The translations under genes were made by a program, and so were the position numbers. DNA of 64,000 bases. Origin: Symbiodinium natans. Taxonomy: Eukaryota > Sar > Dinophyceae > Suessiales > Symbiodiniaceae. Under the pieces are notes generated by a model. That model made no database searches and was not told where the DNA came from. It saw only the letters and a list, made by a program, of their open reading frames with translations. Positions within the stretch are counted from its first letter, which is position 1. Each line of letters starts with the position of its first letter. The DNA is taken from contig CAJNDS010001147.1 of NCBI GenBank assembly GCA_905221605.1, forward strand, positions 550,713-614,712. The letters are read 5' to 3'. Shown here piece by piece: positions 47,301-59,300 of this stretch.

Positions 47301-50275
47301 AACCCCTCCTTCTGAGTTTGCAAGTCTCAAAAACAGAAAGAGTCAGCGTGGAGCCGCCATTTTGCCTAACCAGCAGGATGGCGTCGCGGGCTTCTGGGCA
47401 GGCACGAGAACATCCGCGAAGCACCGCGCGGAGCATCTTTATTGAAAAAACTCATGAAATCGAGCTGTATATATATATATATATATATTTATGCATATAT
47501 ATATATAGACTCATTGCGTATCCTGTCTTGAATGCGCGTGTCACGGAAAGAGGGGGCCTTCTCATCCGCTGTTCGGAGCCAAGCTTTCGCAGCAGGTGTT
47601 CGGCCAAATGTCGCTCGGACGTTCCTGGTCAATGCTGCCGAGCTTGGTACCTATGACGAGGCAGGCTCTCGAATGATCTCGAATGTCGAAGGCGGCCATG
47701 GGGTGTCACGGGCTTCGTGCCTTGGTGCAGGCGAAGAGCCGCTTCAAGCCGTACTTCGGCGACGGGCTCGTGTCTCATGCACCTGGGCGCCAACTGCAAA
47801 TGTGAGAATGCCTGTGCCTGTGACACCTGAACCCCATACAAGAATCCACTAGCCCTGAGAGCTGTTGTTGGAAAGCTTCGGCTACCGCATGAAGCAAAAG
47901 ACATAAAAGAAGGCAACACAAGCTGAAGGGCCATCAACTAAACACATGCGCTTGAGCGAGAGAGGTCTCCGGCTTGACCAGGTCGGAGCATCCGGCATTG
48001 CAGGCTTCACCTCCGCGTGTGTGTCGACCCCAGCAGACGTCGTAAAGACACGGCTGATGACGCTCGGCAGAAAGATGTTTGCTGCAGACAGAGACAGACG
48101 CGGAGAGCGAGAGACAAATCTCACAAAGGCATGTGAAACAGGGCTTTAAAACATTGCTGTTTTTGGTGATTGTATATAGGCATCAATGTACATATTGGTG
48201 AGTGTAAAAACTGGGTGTCCTTCGGGGGTAATACACTGCACCCTGCTTGATGTGGCTTGGAGGTTCGTATATATTTGTGTTGGGAAGAGCGTAAGCCACT
48301 GAACAGAGAACTTGCCTTGAGTGCCCAGATTTGTTTCTTGTTTCGGGGAAGGTTGCCAGAGTGTGTTTTTGGGGTTTTGGGGGAGGTTGGGGGTGAGTTC
48401 AGTGCTCAGCCGTGCTCACTTGTGTTATGCCCAGTGCCGAGAACGGTGAGCCGGGGGAGAATCCGGTATTTTGAGTCGAGACGTGTAATGAACAGTACCG
48501 CCATGAACCCCTTGGAGGTGCCCGCCCCCCGAGCAGCAGAGCGCTTCAGAGGAGAGCAGTGCTCTGTAAGTTGCGCCTGTGCCACCGCGGAATCGGGAAG
48601 AGGGTGAAGGACAAAGATGGAGCGAGAAGACAGACAGCGTTTTTGTCCACGTCGCTCAAGTACACACCTTTTCCTCTTCGTTGAGTGACCTGAGGGGCCT
48701 GCTTCCGGATGTTTTGTGAGGGCGTTGCCGGTGGCGTCCTTTGTTTGCCCCAGGTTCCTGTTCGATGACTTCTATATGCCTTGGAAGTCCATCGATTGTG
48801 ATGGTGTGCTGTCTTGCAGAAGCTGGGAAGGCAACCCAATTCCGTTGGGCCGAGAAACGCCGGCGTTGCCGGGCATATCTGCGCATCCTGGACCGGCGTG
48901 ATGGTGAGCATAAGACGATGGCTTCATGGCGAAGGCAGCGTGGCTTGTCGCCACGAGGAGACCTGTTGGGAGACAGCTTCCCTGTCCACGTGCTGGAAAC
49001 GTGTACTCCGAAAATCTCAAGCGAGTTTGGACTTCTGAAGATGTTAACGCATGTGTTTCTGTGCATTAGCTTGGCAGCACTGCCAAATCGGCCAAACCAC
49101 TAGTGACATCGTTTGCTGTGCTTCTGTTTGTTCACACAGGCAAAGGCGCGGTCGTAGGGCCGGGGTCGTGTCGGATTCGAGCCAACGCAGAGCTCAGCGA
49201 TGCAACTGAGACGGGCAGGGTCGGCGAAATCTGTCGTTCGATGTCGTTCGTGCCAGAAAGAAATGCGAGCGGGCAACAGCGTGAGCGTTGCGTGTCACGC
49301 AAAGTCAGCTCTGAAATTGAGTGAAGCGCTGAGAAGCTGAGGAACTCAGCAGGGGGTGAGAAGCAGTATCGAGGCCTGGACCTGACTGGAGCCCTTTGCA
49401 TATCCTTGGACTCAAGGCCACCCCCAGATTGGCATTCTAAAAGCATTCTTTAAGCCCTTAAGCCTTCAAACAAAGAAGATTCTGCGAGTCGTCGTTTCTT
49501 AGAGTCACGGCTTAGGGCTGATCAGCACCAGGCACCAGCGGGCACCAGTAGCGACGGCTGACAGTCCAGTCTGTAAACGTTGCCCCTAAGCACATCTAAA
49601 CACCATCAGGCCAAAGGTACACTTGATTGTTTCGTTTAGAACAGTTCGGTGAGCGCAGCACCCAGACGTCAGTCTCGGACTGCATCCCTGTCGAGGCATG
49701 TTCCATGCGGCTGAAAGCATTCTGACGGAGGAGGGCGTGCGCGCACTGTACAAGGTGCCATGGCTCATGTGAGCTTCAAATTTTCGCGAAGAGCCATTGT
49801 TTTGATGCGTTTGAAGCCAGCCTCATCCTCAACCGTGACTGTAGCGCAGATGCTTTTTCCATGCTGCAGAGTGCAAGAATTCCGACGCAGGGGTTCCTCC
49901 CAATCTGCGTTCGTGACTCAGTCGGCAAGCAGGTTCGTGGGGTTCCGGAAGTTCCGGGTTCGAGTGAAGTGAAAGCATCGAAAAGGTCGACGGGGAGGTT
50001 CTCAGTCAGCCACATTGAGGGGTTGCCACTGGCGCTGTCGGATCTGCGGCCGTGGTAGTTTTGCTAGAAAGAAGAAGAGGACGACACGATACCATCATAA
50101 TTCTTAAGATTCTTGAGCTTGCCGTCATAGCTTCAATCCCACTCCTTCTACGCCGAGCCATGAGATACCATCCCCATGAGATGCCCTGCCCCATCCCATC
50201 CCAGGAAAGTTGGTTTGGTGTGCCACGTTCTTCGTAAGCTACGAAAGGATTCGTTCTGCCGTGAATGCGCGGTGA
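44356..50275 (+). CDS. Mitochondrial carrier protein, SLC25 family, uncoupling-protein-like (16 exons)
   Basis: Complete gene. Exons: 44356-44415, 44678-44716, 44896-44951, 45089-45160, 45399-45457, 45904-45980, 46302-46323, 46689-46735, 47377-47401, 47596-47660, 47731-47778, 47982-48066, 49350-49373, 49696-49754, 49891-49912, 50205-50275. They total 831 nt, 276 residues plus TGA, with all phases consistent. The three matrix signatures are LPTDVVKVR, FNPAEVIKTQ and STPADVVKTR. The three cytoplasmic-gate motifs are IYEPIRE, TYDEAKS and SYERIRS. EG/DG motifs precede ALWKG, GFWAG and ALYKG. PNVARTFLVNAAELGTYD and the C-terminus are closest, from knowledge of the family, to the UCP/oxoglutarate-dicarboxylate branch of six-helix inner-membrane transporters. 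The substrate cannot be read from sequence. Donors: 5 GT, 8 GC, 2 GA; all acceptors AG. Four exons are only 22-25 nt. Confidence 0.95.
47468..47508 (+). repeat. TA microsatellite
   Basis: TATATA tract with a central TTTATGCA interruption, in the intron before carrier exon 10. Confidence 0.9.
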
Positions 50276-50699
50276 ATAAAGTGCATGCTGTGTCCTCCAG
50301 GAAAGCATTCGTCATTGTTTTTTCTGGCAAAAGCATGGCTTGGCTAGGTCAAGACTATGGTGCTGCAGGATGTTGCGGTTGCACGTCGCTCCATATTACC
50401 CAATGACAGGGCTCCGATTTGTCTGCTGCCCTGGCGGCAGCGCATACTTCTTGTACCCTCCTGTGTGTAGTTGCAGCTGAAGAGCGACGAATTTTGAATC
50501 TCCATATGTTGCGTCATCGGACGTCGCAGCGTTTCCCCTGCCCCAAGCACTTGGGGGTCTGGCTGGGTCCGGCGGTCTGGCTGGAAACGAAGGCCGGGAC
50601 GAAGGGTGTCCTGCTTGTTGGAGAGGTCTTCGCAAAAAGGGTGAAATCAGTGCAGAAATGGGAAAAAACTCCTCATCTCCCCTCGTCTTTCGCAGGCTC
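50276..50699 (+). promoter_or_regulatory. Intergenic spacer between the carrier and SF3B4
   Basis: Only 424 bp separate the carrier stop from the SF3B4 ATG. A pyrimidine tract (CTCCCCTCGTCTTTCGCAG) ends at 50695, four bases before the ATG at 50700, and is a good candidate trans-splice acceptor. No TATA-like or other promoter element is recognisable. Tandem same-strand genes with short spacers are usual in dinoflagellates. Confidence 0.45.
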
Positions 50700-53600
50700 A
50701 TGGCCCAGCCGCCAGCAGCCCCAGGCGGCATCCAGCAGATCTTCGAGAGGAACCAGGAGGCTAGGCGTCGTGCACGTTGAAAAGCATCGCATTGTGGATG
50801 ACAGTACTTAAGGTTTAGCCAGAAGCAGCTTGGTTGTTTTGGAAGGCGGTTTCAAGAGCATCAACTTTGTGTTTAGGGTCTCTAGGCAAGGTTCTCCATC
50901 TTGTGTCCAGGGACAGTCGTTGTGCGAAGCTTGTGTTTAGGGTTGTTTGATGCGCTTGCTGTCGTGTGATGTGCCTTTCGCTCTTTGGAGCGCCGTCTTC
51001 GGGAGGGGTGCCTTTCGGCAGGGCGATGTCCCCGTCTTTGTGTCGTGCGGTGTTTTTAATCATTCTGCTCAAGCCCTGGCAGTCATCATTCCGCAGGCTA
51101 CTATATATGTGGGAAACCTGGACCCCAAGATCGATGAGGAGGCCTCTGGTGTCGGAGAGCTTGGCGCTGTGGGGCGGCTCACGCTGTGCGAGTAATGCGA
51201 CCGATGGGGAAGTTGCCAAGTAAGGGGGGCCCGACATATTTGCCCCCCCCTCCTCGCCTCGCCCTCCCAACCGAACATTTAAACACATAGTGAGGAAAGC
51301 TCTGCAAAGCCTACCCGGGCCTGAGGACTTAAAGCCTGCAGAGCTCAAATCCTGAACAGAGATGGCAGCTTCGGGGTCCTAGCTTTCGTCGTGTCAAGGG
51401 AGGTTTGTGGGTTGTCGAGCGTGGAGACGTCGGCGAACCCTTTGACTTCTCGCGAAGCTCAACAGCTCGCTGCGGAGGTCCTTTGGGAGCTTATGGTGCA
51501 GTGCCTGGGCAGCACAGGGACAGGATCGCAATTGCTGAGAAGCATTCCTGAGGCGAAAGCCCGAAAGCTCTCTGCACATTTCCTAATAAACGGTTTTCGC
51601 AACTGCGTGTAGCGACAGAGTGAGCATCGAATATCCGAAGATCCTCAGTAATCCGACCAAGCTTGATCAGCTGTTCGCGCTGCGCACGAAGGCATTCCTC
51701 TTCGTGCAGAGTTGACTAGAGATTGGCTCAGCTGAGAAAACTTCAAAGCACTGAAGGTGTGGACCGGTTGCCAACCTCCACCTGCCGAGAGATAAGATCA
51801 CGACGACGCACCAGGGGTGCCCCTCCCCCCTGCATTCCCCCGCCGCATTCCTCGCTGAAGGGGCAGCAGAAGTGGCAGCAGAGTGTTTGCTTATGTTTGC
51901 CTATTGTCGCCGTGTGGTTGTGTTCTTCGGCCTGGAGCTCGGCATGACCCACGGCGTGACCTCCTGCATCCTTGTGTGAGCATGTTCCGTCAAACTGTGC
52001 GACGGCTCGTCAAGTCTGTCAATCTGCCGCAGCCTTTTTCTGCAGGGCTCGGTGAACCGACTCTGCTCGCCTAGGCTTGAGAAAGCAAAGTAGGCAAAAT
52101 GACCCCAAAAGAGCCCCAAAAGAGCCCCAAAAGAACCCCAAAAGAACCCCAAAAGAACTCCAGATCCCTCACCCAGAAGCTTGTGGCGAGAGCTCCTGCA
52201 ATGCCCTCTTATTCCCAAGTTCCACCGTTCCAGCTCGCGAAGGGGGTAATGGCCAGTCTCAGATACAGCAATGTAGTGAGGTAGTGCGAGCCCTAGAAAT
52301 CTTATAGGCATTGTTCCAGCTAGATCTGCGTTTAATGCTGGCCTTGCTGTGGCTCAACGATGAGCTTTGAAGGCGCCGCGGTTGCGAAAGAGTGGATGAT
52401 CAGCGCCCTCCAAGCCTAAGTGTTGGCAGTCCCCGTAGTTCTCAGAGCCTCGTGGGCCGACCTGAAAATTATCCAAGGCCATGGCCATTAGGTCCTTAAG
52501 GTTCTTAGTCTGTTGGGCCTTTGTCAGAGTACGCGGGAGCCCCCTGTATAGGAGACGGAGGGTTGGCAGATAGCTCTGTCCTCATTTGGAGGTTAAGCAG
52601 AGTCATTTGTGAGCTGGCCGTACGCACATTGAATGTCCAAGGACAGGTCTACCGGGCTGGCTACTACCCCCGTGGCGAGCGGGCTCATGTGGTCCAGGCA
52701 CAATGCGTTGTCAAATTGGCATTGCTGCTGTTGACCTGCTTGGAGTACGCTTTGATCCCAGGTCGGCCTTGGGGATAATCGAACGTTCCTGCACGAGCTC
52801 GTGGGTCAACCTGGAGAGGCCCCCCCATGGGGATCTTTGACCATCTTCTTCCTGCGCAGACCAATCCACACCATGTCTGCAGCGAAGTGCCCCAAGAGCA
52901 AGATCCGAACACCAAAATTAAGTTGAGTCACACTGCAAAAACCCCAAACCCCCGGAGTCGGGACGCCTGGCAGGAGGTGTGGAGGATGCCTGGAAGAAGG
53001 GGGCACTCCTGGGATGCTCCCATCATTCCTCTTGGGGGGGCCTTCCTTTTCGTGTGGACTTCTGTGGCTTCTCTCGGGATCCTTGGCGGGATCCTGTGGG
53101 GTTCTCTGCGGGGAGTTCTGCCGTCAGGGCTCCTGGGCCGGAAGCTAATGTAAGAAGATCTGCAGAAGGGTTCGCACGAATCGGCCACAAGCAGGCCCAG
53201 ACCAATACCAAAGACGCCATCCTTCAACAGGTTCATACGCCCGAAGCTTGAATCTCACATGACGCAACTAGATCTCAAAAGTATGCTCCACGCCAATTCT
53301 TTAATGATTGCTGTTGCTTCTACCCAGTCGGACTCCCTGAAAGTTAAGCTTGGAACAGGTAAGCGTCAACATCAAGTGGCTCCTCTCCGCCTGCAGTGTC
53401 CAGGCTTCACGTTAGCTGAGACTGAAAAGCGGCAGAGAATGCAACTACCCAGTGCAAAAGACAGCTGACTTCAAGACAGACACCACCTTTTGCCAACACT
53501 TCTTCACAGCCCGCAAAATCCACTGGTGCTGGTGTGACTTGGGCTGCGCTGTGCCACCACCGTTGCTCTCAACGCCAAATATCGCCAAGATATCTTCAGT

Positions 53601-56300
53601 CTTTTTAAGTGGTTCCGAATGCCTTTGAGATGGCCTGGTTGGGCCCATTCCGCTGAGGCGGATACTGGAACCAACGGGAGCTGCGTGGCATTGCCGTTGA
53701 GCCCGTCAGACGCTGGGAATCCGCCACACGTATTTGCACGTATTTGCACATATTCACACGTATTCACACGTATTCACACATGTTCACACGTGTTCACACG
53801 TGTTCACACGTGTTCACACATGTAGGGTAGTTTCACACCGACACTTTGACCTGAAATCACCCCATCTTCAGACAGAAAGCCCCGACCCAGTATTTCGGCC
53901 GCGAAAACCGTGGCCCATGCCACCGACTGACACTTGGAACTTGCGCTCCCCTAGAAACAGCTTTCCCTCCGGGGGGGCTAAGCGTGCAGAGCGAGAGAGA
54001 GAGAGGTCCTCTCAAGCGCGCAGAAGAAGAAAAAGAAGAAGAAGAAAAAGAAGAAGAAGAAGAAGAAGAAGAAGAAGAAGAGGAGGAGAGAAAGACACAG
54101 TCCACCCAGCGGACGCACTGCAACTGCATACAGGGGCCAATGGCGAGGGACACCCAAGGCAAACAGACCCCAGCAAACCAGCCGCTGACAGGGTGCCCTT
54201 TGTTGAACAGCAAGCAGCAGGACACATCACTACTCGTACAGCGATACACCACATTCAAGCATGGATGATTCAACACAGGGAGAACCAAGGGCCCTCCTCA
54301 TCGACAGCCAGTCACAGCAACCAAAGCCCCCACCAGCACCACCATCACAACAACAACGCAAAAGGATGGAGGGAGGGAGGGAGGGGGAGAGGGAGGGAGG
54401 GAGAGAGGGAGGGAGGGAGGGAGGGAGGGGGGACGTGAATCACAAGATGGGACAGAGTTGCAAGGCACGTAAAGTGAGAACATGATAAGAGAACATTAGA
54501 GCTCCGCCCTCCAAGCCTAGACTAGACCATCGCCGGCTCACACCCCCATTGTGAACACTCACTGTTGTGAACATTCACTGTTGTTGACACTCACTGTTGT
54601 TGACACTCACTGTTGTGAACGCTCAGGAAAGCATTTCGAGGATGCTGAAAGCCTGCTTCGCCAGGGGCGCTTTGCCAATGTGTCACTGGTGCAGGTGCGC
54701 GAGTCCGGTGCTGTGCGAATTCTGTGTTGCGCGTCCCACCGAAAGGGTCTTTTCTAAGTGTTTATGTCAGCTTTTGCTCTCAGTTTCTCAGAATGCAAAG
54801 GTCGCCTTGGGCCAGTGGGACGGAACCGTGCCGCCACTCGGAACAGTCTCGGAAAGAGTGGCTGGGGCTTTGTTCGCAGGGGGGACTTCTACTTAGGGAC
54901 ATCCCTGGACATCGCACTTAAAACGCTGGATTTCTTGTTCTGGACTTCTCTCAGCTCTTTTATCATCACCTTTTTTCTCCTTCTCATTCCTGCTCATTCA
55001 TATTGTTAGGGCTGAAATGACGGCTCGGTGACGAGTGAATCATGGCTAGCGGCCAGGATGCGGTGAGTTTTGAGATGTTTTGAGGCCTTCCAGGGATCTG
55101 CAAGGGAACGTCGGTCTGGATGATCAAAGCCGCTATGATGGGGGGACACCAGGCTCACAGCCCCCAGATTCGCCGCGCTTATCGCACTCCAGCCTTGCTG
55201 CGCCCTTCTGTGAGAAGGGCTTGAGAGCCATGACATGATGTCAGGGCATTTCTGAGATCCACCTGCGCAAAGGCCATCCTTCGACAGCACTGCTTGACTC
55301 CCGTCATCTTCTTCAGGGGCCCACTACAATGTGTCTCCCACTCCTTCTCTCCCACTCCTGATCTCTCCCACCCTTTCTCTCTTTGAGTCAGCTTCTCTCC
55401 CCTCTTGGGCTCGGCTCTCAGCTCGTGCTCTCAGCTCGTGCTCTCAGGCTTTGGCGAGTCGAGGCGGCGGCGCCGGAGGCCCTGGCGGCCATGAGCGTGG
55501 CGCAGCGCGTGTCCCGGCAGACCAGTTCACAGGGCAGGGGCCCGGCAGGGGAAGCAGCAGTGGGACATGATTAAATGTGCTGCGTAGTATATGATATAAT
55601 ACATGTTCTCATGTCCACTGCGTGTGATTGCGCGATTGCACGTTTCTGGCTTCCCCACCTTCGATTCGATCGCGAGGGGCTTTAGTCGGTCCATAGTTCA
55701 GAGACATATTTTGTGCCGTTCTTTAGTTGTTTTTTGAAGGCGTTTTTTTGGACACTTCAGGAGCACTACGACTGGGACATGAGCTACTTGCGCAACATGT
55801 CTTGCGTCGGCGACATCTCCTCACACTTGGAGCAACCGAGCTTGAGATAGCAAAAGAGAAGTAGCCGAGTGCCCACACCCACGAGACGACAACGAGACGA
55901 CAACAAAGAGTTGGTGTCTAGGTCATGGGATGTCATTAGGGCCTTCTCTTCATATAAGGTTCTTTTTTTACTCTGCCCTCTGCCCTCGCCCTCCTTCGCT
56001 CTTGTTTTGCTCTTTGGCTGTTTTGGGGGCCGAGGTATTTCCACTCCCGGCTGGTTGACAAGGCAGAGGCGCTCGGACTTCGCAACGCTTTGAGTGCAGC
56101 AGTGAAGCCCTTCCCTACATCCTGAAGAGTTCCTGAAGATCGTCCTTTCGGTTCTTGCTCGCTTCTGGCGAGAGGTGGCAGTCCCTCTGCGCAAAGACAC
56201 CGCTCCTTGGCACTTGGGCGTCCCACGCCTTTTCGCGTGTTTTTTGCCGTGTGCGAGCGCAAGTGACGGACAGAAAGCAAGCGGAGCAAGAGGCTAAAGA

Positions 56301-56338
<38 letters not shown>

Positions 56339-59300
56339 ATAGCTAGTTCTTTGAGGTGCAGCTGTGGAGTTGGAGGCGGTTGGCGAGGGAAATGGGTGCC
56401 TTGGACCGCCTCTTGCTACGTTGCTTTTTGTGGCCTCGTACAATTTTCTCAGAGTTTGCGCCCCACTTTTCCGCGTGCCCAAGGCTTCCATGGCTGTGAG
56501 GTGCTCGTCCTTGACACAGAGGGCTGTGATGTCGCGGCTCCGTCCGAAATGGGTGTCGATGCAAATCGCAAGCAAAGAGGGGGGGGGGGTTCTGCCGTTC
56601 CTGTGCCTTTCTTGGCCAAGGAAATCTTGCGGTCAATGGCGTATCACTGCTGCTCGACATCCAACTCGGGAGTCGGACCAGTAGGATGCTGGGAGGAGAT
56701 GTGAGGGCACCGTTGTGCAGCCAAGTGCAGTTCAATCACATCAGGGTTCAGTAGCAGCCATCTCGGTGAGCTTCCATCACCACCTCCGTGTTTGCTGCTT
56801 CGCTCGCTGCCACTCTCGCTGCTACGCCGTGCTACGCTGTGCAGCACCTGCGGAAAGCGCAGCAAACATTCCGCGGGGGCATCTCATGACGCCAAGATGT
56901 CCCCCCCAAGCGATTTCGAGCGATGCCAGTTTTTTTGCGTTCTTTTTCTTAAGGCCCAGTTCAGGCTGCGATGAGCCTTTATGTTCACTTCACACTAGAG
57001 ACCCCTCCGCGGGTCTGGTGACAGGCAGGGGTCTCCGTAATGAGGAGCCTGTGTAGGGGTTGAAGGTCCAAGGTGTTTGGTTCAATCTCTGAAGGCTTTG
57101 GCGGTCTAGGCGGTCTGCCTCAAAAGCCCAGGCTTACAGGATGTCAAATCATGCTCATAAAGGGGACTCGGTCTCTGCAGATGACCTTTGACGAACTGCG
57201 GGGACCTAAAATTCTGAGGTTGGTGGCGCCCTGATGAGCGACCGTGGCTCATCCAGTTCGCCCGAAACTCAGAGAGGGCAGAGGGGCGTTGGCGCTTTCC
57301 GCCGGGGTCGGCCTTTGGGGGCATACGGGGCGTCTCGCAGTGAGCTTTACGTTGATGATGTTGAAGGAGAGCAACGGCCTGTCGAACGAGCGCGGCGGGG
57401 GCTCGGATGCAACTTGGCTTTGATGGAGTCCTGCCCTGTAAGATGGCCTGGAACAGATCTCTGGACATGGCCCATCATGGGATTGCAGACCCGTCTCCAA
57501 GCCCTGAGGAGTCTGCAGTGGTTGCTGAGTTAGAGGACTTGGGGTACATGCTCGTGGGGAAGAGCAAGACCGACTCTTGGACCATGCTCAGTCCTAGATT
57601 CAGCTCCACGAGTCAGCTCATTCATGCATCGACCAAGCAATTCCAACATCTGTGCGTTGCCCCAAAAAAAACGATGAAGACTGAATAAGAACTCCTCAGA
57701 ATGTACTTCGAGCGTCCCCCCCGCCCACGCCCTAAGAACAGATTGGCAGGTGGGGGCACTGTTGAGATGACTCGGGGGGATTGCCCGCAGATGGAGTAGA
57801 GGGAGAAGTGGGGTTGGTGACCCGGCGAGCACGGGAGACACCAGCTGAGCGAAAATCTGTCAGAGCAACCTGTGCAAGAGCTCACTTCGTCAGCGCCTCA
57901 AGATTTTCTATACGCAGCTTCGGCATCACGGCCGAGCGCTGGAGTTTGGGAATTTTTGGCTAAGTTGCGAGTCCCAGGACACCCACTTGGTCCTGCGAGA
58001 GAAAGCTGTCGAGGGCAGCCCTTTGCATCGCTGGATGCAGACCTGGCGCTGCTCCTATTGTACCTGCATCCAAGAATAGCACAGGACGTTTAATACATCT
58101 CTTTGCTCACGCTATTGTTCGGGTTTACGCAGAGCAGCTAGCGTCTCTAAGGCAAGCGGCGAGTCTTTGTCAACCTTTCAAATTTGTGTTGCACGAGACT
58201 TGGAATGCTTGAGCTTGCCCTGAGCCTAAGGTGGGCGCACGGAATGCTATCCCTACTTGGATGAGCCTTACTCCTGCTGCAGCAATTGCCGCGAGCGTCC
58301 CTCACGATGGTAGACATGGGCGAGTTTGGAACAAGGGGAGGATTTGGAGGATAGAAGTTGTATTTTCGAGGGGCTGAGTCTGGGGATTCAGCGCGCATTT
58401 TTCGTTCGACTGCCCGGAACAGTTCCTGGTCCGACTCCCAGCTTCTTGGATGCAGAACAGATGCTACCGCGTCTGAAGTTGCCCAAAGAGATAGCCCCCA
58501 AGAGATGCCATGAAGTGTAGCCCGACGAAAAGTCCGACTGGCAGATGCTGGCTTTGTGGCCTTTCAGGCAGCATTTATACATATATATATATATATATAC
58601 TTTTATGTACATATATATATATACATTTTTATCTTGTATTTTGTATATATATATATGTATATGTGTATATATGTATATATGTATATATGTCTATATGTCT
58701 ATATGTCTATATGTATATATGCATATATGTATATATGTATATACAAGAACATGTACATGTACTACTGTCGCTGGTGTCGCTGTGAATGCATATAGGGTTC
58801 CTTATACAGATTGGTGCTTCAGACCTGATTCGTGCCTAGATGAGTTTTTCCCCAACTCGGCCAAGCAGCCAATTTCAGATTGTCTCAGGTCCGAGAGCAT
58901 CCCCTGGACGAATCTGTTCCAACTGCCAAAGGAGTGCTGTGAGCGCTGAGCGGTCGGACGAAAAAGAACGAATTCAGGGCGAGCTCTGCGGCCATTATGA
59001 CTTGCAAGTTCCGTGCTTTCTCCCACTCTCCCACTCTTTCCCACTCGCCCACGGTCCGTTTTTCTGTCCCTCTTCCCCAGGTACGGCTTCGTAGAGTTCA
59101 AGAACGAGGAAGATGCAGATTATGCTATCAAGATCATGAACATGATCAGGCTCTCAGCCCTCCCCTCCCTCCCTTTCTCTCTGTCGAGGGATGCGCGGCC
59201 CCCATAAGAGCCCTGAAGAGTCAAAGTCTTCGAATCCGCACGGGAGATGTTAAGTTCGCCCCGATATGCTGTGCTTGTGTTTTGCGCTGTTTTGGTGCGC

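Larger units (their letters stand above)
51509..59080 (+). other. Very long SF3B4 intron region
   Basis: Holds at least one unlocated RRM1 exon. Weak candidates are GTG-AGC-ATC-GAA-TAT-CCG-AAG at 51620-51640 (VSIEYPK) and CCC-GTA-GTT at 52432. Otherwise I see simple repeats: a CACACGTGTTCA-type minisatellite (53726-53821), GAA (about 54026-54080), GGGA (54366-54429), poly-C (56303-56338) and TA-rich (58574-58745). An open exon-like piece at 55760-55847 ([20 protein letters not shown]) has an AG in front but no known match. Confidence 0.6.

Noticed and set aside
52856-53160. Exon search for the missing RRM1 segment
   Set aside because: Frames here are open but none reads like the expected PVV...PKD...G stretch; no confident assignment made.
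53984-54268. Poly-Glu frame as an acidic protein
   Set aside because: It is translation of the GAA repeat inside the SF3B4 intron.
58510-58785. Tyr/Ile-rich membrane-like frame
   Set aside because: It is translation of the TA-rich microsatellite.
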